Of a stretch of DNA of 64,000 bases, positions 49,650 through 56,649 are shown one piece after another (the stretch's first letter is position 1; each line of letters starts with the position of its first letter). The stretch spans positions 720,001 to 784,000 of the forward strand of contig NZ_CP075191.1 in the NCBI RefSeq assembly GCF_020510625.1, read 5' to 3'. This DNA comes from Ferribacterium limneticum. GTDB lineage: Bacteria; Pseudomonadota; Gammaproteobacteria; Burkholderiales; Rhodocyclaceae. Made by a program: the position numbers and the translations under genes. The notes under the pieces were generated by a model that was given only the letters and a program-made list of their open reading frames with translations, made no database searches and was not told where the DNA came from.

Positions 49650-50077
49650 CAGCGGTGTGGCTGGCTCGCTTCCTTGCGTAACAAGGTTTGCGAGTAATCG
49701 AGAAATTCATCGAGGTGGGTTTCGATGATGCGGATTGTGATCGGCAATTGCAGGCTCTCGTAGTCGTGGACGGCAATGTTCCGGAAACCGACCATGCGTT
49801 TCAGGCCATCGGCCAGCGCAGGTGTGATCCAGCCGCCCTGGGCAAGCAGGGCAAAGACGTCGCGGGCGCTCTGTGGGACGCCGAGACGCTCACGGCGAAT
49901 CAGGTGCTGGCCCATGTCGAGCGCTGCTTCGCAAGCGCGCTGGATGTTCAGAATGGCGGCATCCTGACGGGTGAAGTTGGTGGCAAAACTGCCGGGGTCT
50001 GCCGCGTATTCTTCGCGGGCGCGGCGAACGCAGCGTTCGATGGTGGCTGCCTTGTTGATCAGTACATCATCGACCAT
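49649..50077 (-). CDS. HepT-like HEPN toxin (DUF86 family)
   Basis: 142 residues, all-helical HEPN fold. The catalytic RNase motif R-x4-H-x-Y is visible as RNIAVHDY. In HepT/MntA systems the toxin is neutralised by the adjacent nucleotidyltransferase, which AMPylates the tyrosine. ATG at 50077 overlaps the antitoxin gene by 11 bases. The toxin-before-methyltransferase order is unusual. Confidence 0.85.
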   Translation of the reverse strand: MVDDVLINKAATIERCVRRAREEYAADPGSFATNFTRQDAAILNIQRACEAALDMGQHLIRRERLGVPQSARDVFALLAQGGWITPALADGLKRMVGFRNIAVHDYESLQLPITIRIIETHLDEFLDYSQTLLRKEASQPHR

Positions 50078-50462
50078 GGATACTTCCTTCGCGTAGAACA
50101 TCGGCCAGCAAGTCGGCGCGGGCGCCATCCAGTTCGGTCTTGTCGCTGAGTACGCCTGCCTCGTAGAGGTCGGCCCGGCTGTCGGCAGCCCACCAGCGCT
50201 GCCCGGTGGTCAGAATGCGATATTGCATGACGGTCGAGGCGGCCCTGAAGTCGAGCAGATCAACCGGACAGCCCGCCAGATCGGCGATCTCGCCCGACAG
50301 CTCCCATAGTTGGAGGGGCGGGGCGTAGCCGCCGACCAGCACGGCCAGATCGAGGTCACTGTCAGGCCCCGCCGTACCCTCTATCTGGCTGCCAAAAGCG
50401 TAGATCGCCAGCAAGCCCGGCAACCGGGAACGGAGCAACTGCTGGATGGCGAGCGCGTTCAC
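50067..50462 (-). CDS. MntA-like minimal nucleotidyltransferase antitoxin
   Basis: 131 residues starting at GTG 50462, whose codon overlaps the upstream stop (GTGA). Nucleotidyltransferase motif G-S-x10-D-x-D is perfect: GSQIEGTAGPDSDLD. In MNT-HEPN type VII toxin-antitoxin systems this enzyme AMPylates the HEPN toxin. The longer frame from 50594 runs through the Cys-rich gene in another frame and is rejected. Confidence 0.85.
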   Translation of the reverse strand: MNALAIQQLLRSRLPGLLAIYAFGSQIEGTAGPDSDLDLAVLVGGYAPPLQLWELSGEIADLAGCPVDLLDFRAASTVMQYRILTTGQRWWAADSRADLYEAGVLSDKTELDGARADLLADVLREGSIHGR

Positions 50463-50659
50463 TTTGCCGGGTCGCCATCTTTGGGGTTGGTCAACTTCTC
50501 CCGCTCCTTTTTCTCCCAATAGCGCTCGTTCTTGCTCTCGTCGGCAAAGCGGAAACGGCCGTAGAGCTCGCAGCCCTTCATGCCTGGATCGCACGGCAGG
50601 TTGTTGATCTTGGTGCAGCGATCAGCAACCTCGTGCGGGCAACCCCATCCTCCGGCCAT
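50459..50659 (-). CDS. Small Cys-rich protein downstream of glnS
   Basis: 66 residues with five Cys (GWGCPHEVADRC, NLPCDPGMKGCELYG) and a charged, lysine-rich tail. It is similar to short proteins I recall next to glnS in Betaproteobacteria (WGCPHEV... CDPGMKGC). Probable metal-binding; function unknown. ATG at 50659 is 4 bases after the glnS stop, and its TGA overlaps the mntA start. Confidence 0.7.
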   Translation of the reverse strand: MAGGWGCPHEVADRCTKINNLPCDPGMKGCELYGRFRFADESKNERYWEKKEREKLTNPKDGDPAK

Positions 50660-50663
50660 GGCC

Positions 50664-52463
50664 TTAGCTTGCCTTGCCCCACGAATCCTTCAGCGTGACG
50701 GCCCGGTTGAAGACCGGGGCGTCAGGCTTGGAGTCGACGCGGTCGGCGACGAAATAGCCGTGGCGTTCGAACTGGAAGCGCTCTTCCGGCTGGGCATCGC
50801 GCAGGCAGGGTTCGAGTTGGGCGGTGATGGTCTGGCAGGAATCGGTGTTCATGTCGTCGAGGAAATCGCGCTCCAGATCCGGCGCATCGCCTTCGCGGCG
50901 AGCGCCGGGGGCGGGCACCTTGAACAGGCGCTCGTAGAGGCGGATTTCGGCTTGATACGACTGGGCAGCAGAGACCCAGTGCAGATTGCCCTTGACCTTG
51001 ACGCTATCGGCGCCCGGCGTGCCGGATTTGGTTTCGGGCAGGTAGTTGCAATGCACCGCCACGACCTTGCCGTTCTCATCCTTGTCGCAGCCCGTGCATT
51101 CGACCACGTAGCCGTAGCGCAGGCGCGCCATGTTGCCGGGGAAGAGGCGGCGGAAACCCTTGCTCGGGACTTCCATGAAATCCTCGCCCTCGATCCACAG
51201 TTCGCGGCTGAAGGGGATGCTGCGCTGTCCGAGTTCCGGGTGCAGCGGGTGATTCGGCGCAAAGCACTCTTCGACTTGCCCCTCCGGGTAGTTGTCGATG
51301 ATCAGCTTGACCGGGTCGAGCACCGCGATGCGGCGCAGGTCGGATTCGTTCATGACTTCGCGCATGGCGTCTTCGAACAGCACGTAGTCGATCAGCGAAT
51401 CGTTCTTGGTTACGCCAACGCGCTCCATGAACAGGCGGAAACCGTCGGCCGAATAGCCGCGGCGACGGGCGCCGACGAGGGTCGGCATGCGCGGGTCGTC
51501 CCAGCCAGTGACGTGCTTTTCATCGACGAGCTGGATCAGCTTGCGCTTGCTCAAAACTACGTAGGTCAGGTTGAGGCGCGAGAACTCGATTTGCTGCGGC
51601 AGCGGGCGCTGGAGCAGGCCGGCCTCGGCCAGGCGTTCGAGCAGCCAGTCGTAGAACGGGCGCTGGTCTTCGAATTCCAGCGTGCAGATCGAATGCGTGA
51701 TGTTTTCCAGGGCGTCCTCGATCGGGTGGGCGAAGGTGTACATCGGGTAAACGCAGTACTTGTCGCCAGTGTTGTGGTGCGTGGCGTGGCGGATGCGGTA
51801 GATGGCCGGGTCACGCAGGTTGATGTTGGGTGCCGCCATGTCGATCCTGGCGCGCAGGATGTGGGCGCCATCGGTGAATTCGCCAGCCTGCATGCGCTTG
51901 AACAGGTCCATGTTCTCGGCAACGCTGCGGTCGCGGAACGGAGAGTTCTTGCCCGGTTGAGTCAGCGTGCCGCGATTGGCACGCATTTCATCGGCCGACT
52001 GGCTATCGACGTAGGCGTGGCCGGCGGCAATCAGCTCCTCGGCGCACTGCAGCATCCAGTCGAAATAATTCGAGGCGTAGTAGAGGTTGGTTTCGCCCGC
52101 TTGCTCCCAAGAGCAGCCCAGCCATTTGACCGCGTCGATGATCGAATCGACGTATTCCTGATCTTCCTTCTCCGGGTTGGTATCGTCGAAACGCAGGTGG
52201 CAGCGGCCGCCGTATTGCTGGGCAAGGCCGAAATTGAGCAGGATGGACTTGGCGTGGCCGAAATGCAGGTAGCCGTTTGGCTCCGGCGGGAAGCGGGTGC
52301 GCAGCTTGGCAGCATCGAGCGGGGCGGCAGCGTGGTCGGCGGCGATGCCGGGGTGGCCGGCCCAGTGGCGTTGTGCGTGCTTGCCGGCAGCGAGGTCGGC
52401 TTCGACGATATTCTTGATGAAATTGGCGGCGGGGGCGACTTCGGGTTTATTGGGGCTGCTCAC
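50664..52463 (-). CDS. glnS: Glutaminyl-tRNA synthetase
   Basis: Class I synthetase of 599 residues. HIGH-type motif FPPEPNGYLHFGHAKSI and KMSKS-type VLSKRKL are present; the C-terminal two-barrel anticodon domain follows. It charges tRNA-Gln directly, so the indirect GatCAB route is not needed for Gln. Divergent from crcB with 68 bases between. Confidence 0.97.
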   Translation of the reverse strand: MSSPNKPEVAPAANFIKNIVEADLAAGKHAQRHWAGHPGIAADHAAAPLDAAKLRTRFPPEPNGYLHFGHAKSILLNFGLAQQYGGRCHLRFDDTNPEKEDQEYVDSIIDAVKWLGCSWEQAGETNLYYASNYFDWMLQCAEELIAAGHAYVDSQSADEMRANRGTLTQPGKNSPFRDRSVAENMDLFKRMQAGEFTDGAHILRARIDMAAPNINLRDPAIYRIRHATHHNTGDKYCVYPMYTFAHPIEDALENITHSICTLEFEDQRPFYDWLLERLAEAGLLQRPLPQQIEFSRLNLTYVVLSKRKLIQLVDEKHVTGWDDPRMPTLVGARRRGYSADGFRLFMERVGVTKNDSLIDYVLFEDAMREVMNESDLRRIAVLDPVKLIIDNYPEGQVEECFAPNHPLHPELGQRSIPFSRELWIEGEDFMEVPSKGFRRLFPGNMARLRYGYVVECTGCDKDENGKVVAVHCNYLPETKSGTPGADSVKVKGNLHWVSAAQSYQAEIRLYERLFKVPAPGARREGDAPDLERDFLDDMNTDSCQTITAQLEPCLRDAQPEERFQFERHGYFVADRVDSKPDAPVFNRAVTLKDSWGKAS

Positions 52464-52531
52464 GTTAAAACCTCGTTGATTAAGCGCGCTATTTTAACCG
52501 CCAGCGGCAGGCTAGGCAGTAGAATTCGCCC

Positions 52532-52939
52532 ATGTCTGCCTTGCACCATCTCTCAGTGCTCAATTTCCTTGCCGTCGGCCTCGGCGCGGCCTTTGGCGCC
52601 TGGTCGCGCTGGCTGCTCGGGCTGGCCCTCAACCCGCTGTTCGTGGCGCTGCCACTCGGTACGCTGGCGGCCAACGTGATCGGTGGTTATCTGGTTGGCG
52701 TGGCGGTTGGACTGTTTCACCTCAACACGCATTTCCCGCTGGCCTGGAAGCTGTTTGCGATCACCGGTTTTCTCGGTGGATTGACGACCTTTTCCACCTT
52801 TTCAGCCGAAGTGGTCGAGCGCCTGCTGGCTGGTCAGCCGGCCTGGGCCATCGGCCTGGCATCGGTGCATCTCGCCGGCTCCCTGACCGCAACTTATCTC
52901 GGTTTGCTGACCGTCGGCGCAACGCGCATCTGGGCCTGA
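52532..52939 (+). CDS. crcB: Fluoride exporter CrcB/Fluc
   Basis: 135 residues, four membrane helices, dual-topology dimer channel for F-. Family stretches LAVGLGAAFGAWSRW, GTLAANVIGGYLVG and GFLGGLTTFSTFSAEV are present. I looked for a fluoride riboswitch in the 68-base gap and saw none, so control may be constitutive. Confidence 0.93.
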   Translation: MSALHHLSVLNFLAVGLGAAFGAWSRWLLGLALNPLFVALPLGTLAANVIGGYLVGVAVGLFHLNTHFPLAWKLFAITGFLGGLTTFSTFSAEVVERLLAGQPAWAIGLASVHLAGSLTATYLGLLTVGATRIWA

Positions 52940-52973
52940 TCCTGGAATCATCCGCAGTCTGGCTGAGCTGCCT

Positions 52974-53798
52974 TTACTTATTGGCAAATGCCGGCGATAG
53001 CCGTCCGAGGAAGTGTTCGACGCTTGCGGTGTAGGCCGGATCGGCACCAAGCTGCGCGTTGATCTCGCCGTGCGTTTTGTCCAGCGGGAGGACTTCAGCC
53101 AGGCTGCCCAGTCCGACTGCCTTGCTGACAAAGGCCCGGGCTTGCGGGCAAGCCTCATCGCGGCGGGTGGAGCAGATGGCGAGAATCGGTGCTGTGGCCT
53201 GCCGTAACTGATGAAAGGGCGAGGCCGCCACCCAGTCTGCCGGGGAACTGCCGAAGGCCCGGTCGTAAAGTCGGAAATGGCGGGCATTCATGATCGCGGG
53301 CACATCCAGCGCACCGCTGTCTAGCAACACGAAACCCAGCGGTGTCTTCGCGCCCGCCTCGTCCAGCAGCTCGGGTCGGGCGGCGAGCAGGGCGATCAGG
53401 TGCGCCCCGGCCGAATGCCCCATCAGCACGATATTGCTGCGGTCCACGCCCAGTCTGGCCGAATTATTCTCGATGTAGGCCAGCGCCCGCGCCACATCGC
53501 GTGCCTGTTCCAGCGGCGGTGCCTTGGGTTGCATGCGGTAGTTGATGCTGACGAAGGCGATACCGCGTGGCAACCAGCGGCTGACCTTGTTGTCGACTAC
53601 CCGGCCCATCTCCTTGTCTCCGCGAATCCAGCCACCTCCATGCACCATCAGGATCAACGGCGCCGCCTGGGCACCCGGTGGGGCATGCAGGTCAAAGCGC
53701 TGTTCGGGCTCGGGGCCGTAGGGAATATCGGTCAGGCTCGGGGCTGCGTTGGCACAGGCGACGAAACCGGCAAGGAGCAGGGCGGAAAGCAGGCGCAT
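52974..53798 (-). CDS. Secreted alpha/beta hydrolase (esterase/carboxylesterase-like)
   Basis: 274 residues from ATG 53798. Signal peptide 1-18 (ending ANA). Oxyanion motif HGGGW, nucleophile elbow GHSAGAH and the C-terminal histidine in DKTHGEIN form a catalytic triad. Similar to the BD-FAE/ester hydrolase branch that removes acyl groups from small esters or saccharides. Single gene between crcB and the cold-shock/DUF1294 gene. Confidence 0.85.
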   Translation of the reverse strand: MRLLSALLLAGFVACANAAPSLTDIPYGPEPEQRFDLHAPPGAQAAPLILMVHGGGWIRGDKEMGRVVDNKVSRWLPRGIAFVSINYRMQPKAPPLEQARDVARALAYIENNSARLGVDRSNIVLMGHSAGAHLIALLAARPELLDEAGAKTPLGFVLLDSGALDVPAIMNARHFRLYDRAFGSSPADWVAASPFHQLRQATAPILAICSTRRDEACPQARAFVSKAVGLGSLAEVLPLDKTHGEINAQLGADPAYTASVEHFLGRLSPAFANK

Positions 53799-53820
53799 GG
53801 TGGATTCCCTTCGGTCGATA

Positions 53821-54441
53821 TCAGCTGGCGCCGAGCGCCGTTCGCAAGACACGGCCGCCGGTCGGCGTCAGCAACAGCCCGAGCGCCCCGCAATTGAGCA
53901 GGACGGTGGCCCAGAAAATGATCAGGAACGAGGGTTTGGACGACTTGTGGCGCAGGCGGTATTGCGCCAGCAGCGCCCCCGGCCAGCCGCCGAGCAAGGC
54001 CAGCAGATGCAGCGTGTTCTCGGCGGTGCGCCAGCGACCATCGCGCGCTGCGGACTTGTCGAGCGCGTAGGCAATGAAGGCGGTGATGCTGATTGCGGCA
54101 TAGAAGGCCAGCAACAGCGGATGCATCTTGCCGGCGACGGTGGCCGCACCCAAAAATGCAAAGAACAAACCGGCCAGCACCAGCGGCCAACGGCCCAGCC
54201 CCGCATCGGCAACGACACGCTGGCGCCCGGTGCTGCGCACGAACTCGACTGCACTGGCACGCAAGCGCCCTCGGTTGTCCTGCTGCAGCTCGTAGGTGAC
54301 GATCTCCTCGCCGACCGGCCGCGGCTGGCGTCGGGCAAAAGCCTTGATGTGCAGAAAAACCGGCTCGCCACCGCCATTGGGCGTGATGAAGCCGTAGCCC
54401 TGATCATCCTTCCAGTTGGTAATTCTTCCCTGAAACCGCAT
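53821..54441 (-). CDS. Cold-shock domain fused to DUF1294 membrane domain
   Basis: 206 residues. Residues 1-65 are a cold-shock-like OB fold (GRITNWKDDQGYGFITPNGGGEPVFLHI), then two to four membrane helices with the DUF1294 signature (YALDKSAARDGRWRTAENTLHLLALLGGWPGALLAQ). Fusions of this kind occur in other proteobacteria; function unknown. It ends 22 bases before the esterase start. Confidence 0.88.
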   Translation of the reverse strand: MRFQGRITNWKDDQGYGFITPNGGGEPVFLHIKAFARRQPRPVGEEIVTYELQQDNRGRLRASAVEFVRSTGRQRVVADAGLGRWPLVLAGLFFAFLGAATVAGKMHPLLLAFYAAISITAFIAYALDKSAARDGRWRTAENTLHLLALLGGWPGALLAQYRLRHKSSKPSFLIIFWATVLLNCGALGLLLTPTGGRVLRTALGAS

Positions 54442-54483
54442 CCCTGTCCGTGTCCTGAATAGTCAGGTGGCATTTTCCACGAT

Positions 54484-55101
54484 TCAGACCACGTAGAACA
54501 GAATAGCGATGAAATGCATCAGGCTGCCGGCGATCACGAACAGGTGCCAGATGCCATGCCAGTGGCGGAATCGCTCATCAAAGGCAAAGAAGATGATGCC
54601 CACGGTGTAGAAAACGCCGCCCACTGCCAGCCACAAAAAGCCGGCCAGGCCGAGACTGGCCAGCAGCGGCTCGATGGCGATCAGCACGATCCAGCCCATT
54701 ACCGCGTAGATCACCAGCGACAGGATGCGGGCCTCAGAGCGTGGCTTGATCTCCTGCAGCATGCCGATTGCCGCCAGCGCCCAGACGATGCCGAACAGCC
54801 ACCAGCCCCAGGCGCCGCGCAGGCTGATCAGGCAGAACGGCGTGTAGCTGCCGGCGATCAAAAGGTAGATCGAGAGATGATCCAGCTTGCGCAACACCCG
54901 TTTCACCCGCCCGCGCACGCTGTGATAGATCGTCGAGATGCTGTACAGCATGACCAGCGTTACGCCATAAACGGCCACGCTGACCGTCTTCAGCAAATCA
55001 CCGCCAGCTGCTGCGACAATGATCAGCCAGATCGCACCGGTCAGCGCCAGCAGGGCGCCGCACAGGTGAGTCCAGGCGTTGAAACGTTCTCCGTAATACA
55101 T
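54484..55101 (-). CDS. TrhA/hemolysin III family membrane protein
   Basis: 205 residues with seven membrane helices, of the progestin/adipoQ receptor-like family. Conserved residues: ERFNAWTHLCGALLA (His), STIYHS, KLDHLSIYLLIAGSYTPF and the C-terminal HGIWHLFVIAGSLMHF. The family is linked to membrane homeostasis; 'hemolysin' is a historical name. Confidence 0.9.
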   Translation of the reverse strand: MYYGERFNAWTHLCGALLALTGAIWLIIVAAAGGDLLKTVSVAVYGVTLVMLYSISTIYHSVRGRVKRVLRKLDHLSIYLLIAGSYTPFCLISLRGAWGWWLFGIVWALAAIGMLQEIKPRSEARILSLVIYAVMGWIVLIAIEPLLASLGLAGFLWLAVGGVFYTVGIIFFAFDERFRHWHGIWHLFVIAGSLMHFIAILFYVV

Positions 55102-55192
55102 CCGTGACCTTTCTCCAATGCCGTATCCAATTTTGCATCAGACCGCAGGACGCACATGTCGTTCGCCTGCTTGGTCCTGGAAGGCCGGATTG

Positions 55193-56188
55193 TCAGAACA
55201 GGCGGGTAAGGCGTTCGGCCAGTGTGCGCTCGTTGGTGAAAGTCAGGTCGTACATCGCCGTAAACGCCTTGGCATTCTCGTCACTAAGACCCGCAATGCA
55301 CATCACGAATTGCCTGCCTTCGATGCCGAGACGTTTCCGAAGCGCGAGGTAACGATCGATGTTCTGGCGGAACTCGCCGCTCTTGCACTCGATGCAAATT
55401 GGCGTGGTACCGTCGATCAGCATGAAGACGTCGATTTCATAGGGATCGCCATTGTTCAGTGTGATGTTCAGCCCGCGTGTGCAGGAAAACCGGCGATTCC
55501 GTTCTTTTGCATAGCGCAGGCAAGTCATCAGCGCGTGCCATTCCAGCCATTCTCCATTGAAGAAGTTGCGAATGGCCGGTGCCGTTTGCAGAATAAGCCG
55601 GACATTGTTTTCCGGCTTGTTGTGAAAGCACTTGGCGACGAAGGAAAAGTCATAAAGCTGCTGGCAAAAGGCCGAGATCGCCTTGGCCTCCTCGGGCGAC
55701 TTCTTGTCCAGATTGATCGTTGCGCTGGTATGTTCCTTCTGCTGCGACCAGCGGATGCGCTCCAGCACTTCCTTGAGCACGTTCAGTTTTTCACCAATGG
55801 CCTCGGCTACCTCGTCAAAAAAGCCGCTGGTATCGACACTACGCAGATTGGCTTGAACCTTGATCTGCTTCTTGTGGAACCAGTCGTAGATCGGTCCGTG
55901 CTGCAATTCGTTGGCCAGAAAGTCAGTGTTCGCCAGATCAATCTCTGCCATCGCCGGGGTGCTTGCTGAGGTCTTGGCCTCAATGGCCTTCTCTGGTGTA
56001 GCAGCAGATTTCAGGCGAATCAGTTCTCGTTGGGCGTCGAAATATTTTTCCAGCAGCTTTTCAATGAAAAACAGCGTCGGGTAAACCGCTGCCTGGGCGC
56101 CGCATTTGGGGCAGGCGATGCTCTGCCCGGCAAGGCCCTCCGGTTGTTCGGCGAGCAAGGTGCATTTGTTGCAGCGGACGATGGCCAT
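55193..56188 (-). CDS. Zinc-ribbon protein with PD-(D/E)XK nuclease-like domain
   Basis: 331 residues from ATG 56188. N-terminal zinc ribbon with two CxxC (Cys6/9 and Cys26/29), a variable middle part with helical stretches, and a C-terminal nuclease-like core: Glu251-x-Asp253 in DPYEIDVFML, then Glu267-Cys-Lys269 in CIECKSGEF, as in DUF1887/Card1-type and related restriction-fold nucleases. I do not recognise a CARF domain. Isolated between the TrhA-like gene and a divergent lipoprotein gene. Nuclease activity and target are inferred. Confidence 0.75.
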   Translation of the reverse strand: MAIVRCNKCTLLAEQPEGLAGQSIACPKCGAQAAVYPTLFFIEKLLEKYFDAQRELIRLKSAATPEKAIEAKTSASTPAMAEIDLANTDFLANELQHGPIYDWFHKKQIKVQANLRSVDTSGFFDEVAEAIGEKLNVLKEVLERIRWSQQKEHTSATINLDKKSPEEAKAISAFCQQLYDFSFVAKCFHNKPENNVRLILQTAPAIRNFFNGEWLEWHALMTCLRYAKERNRRFSCTRGLNITLNNGDPYEIDVFMLIDGTTPICIECKSGEFRQNIDRYLALRKRLGIEGRQFVMCIAGLSDENAKAFTAMYDLTFTNERTLAERLTRLF

Positions 56189-56320
56189 GGCATTGAAAAA
56201 ATGGTTTTGAGTATGCCTTGAGTATAGCGACAAGCGCTTGGCGTGGACTGCAACGAAACTGAAACATTGGCGTAAGAGAATCCTATTACTAAAGCAACCA
56301 CCCATCTTCAGGAGATTCTC

Positions 56321-56575
56321 ATGCGTACCTTCCTCGCCACTTCCGCCATCGCCCTCGGTTTGACCGCCTGTGCCGGCCAGACCACCGCCCCGGCCCAGCC
56401 GGCTGCAACTCCGGCTCCTGCCGCCGCCGCTGCCCCGAAAGCCCCGCAGTGCTGGAATGGCGATGCTGGCAAGTTCATGGATGTCGGCGTCGTAACCAAG
56501 ATTTCCGGTGTCGAAGTCACCTGCGAAAAGACCAGCGATGGCAAGAACGCCCAGTGGATGGGCAAGAAGCACTAA
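56321..56575 (+). CDS. Small lipoprotein, Ala/Pro-rich
   Basis: 84 residues. Lipoprotein signal peptide with lipobox LTAC (Cys17), an Ala/Pro-rich spacer (20-41), and a 40-residue tail with two Cys (PQCWNGDAGKFMD, GVEVTCEK). Ribosome site CAGGAG 6 bases upstream. No family recognised. Confidence 0.75.
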   Translation: MRTFLATSAIALGLTACAGQTTAPAQPAATPAPAAAAAPKAPQCWNGDAGKFMDVGVVTKISGVEVTCEKTSDGKNAQWMGKKH

Positions 56576-56649
56576 ATCGAGTCTCGGCCAAGCTAGACGC
56601 CGCCTCATCCGGGCGGCGTTTGTTTTTGGGGCGAATATAATCCTGTCCC

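Noticed and set aside
50463..50594. Longer N-terminus for the MntA-like protein
   Set aside because: It would be read through the Cys-rich gene in another frame, and the GTG at 50462 overlaps that gene's stop as in coupled pairs.
52464..52531. Possible fluoride riboswitch upstream of crcB
   Set aside because: The gap is only 68 bases and none of the conserved fluoride-aptamer segments can be seen.
50580..52679. 699-codon plus-strand frame opposite glnS
   Set aside because: Antisense shadow of glnS with the composition of complementary codons and no recognisable domain.
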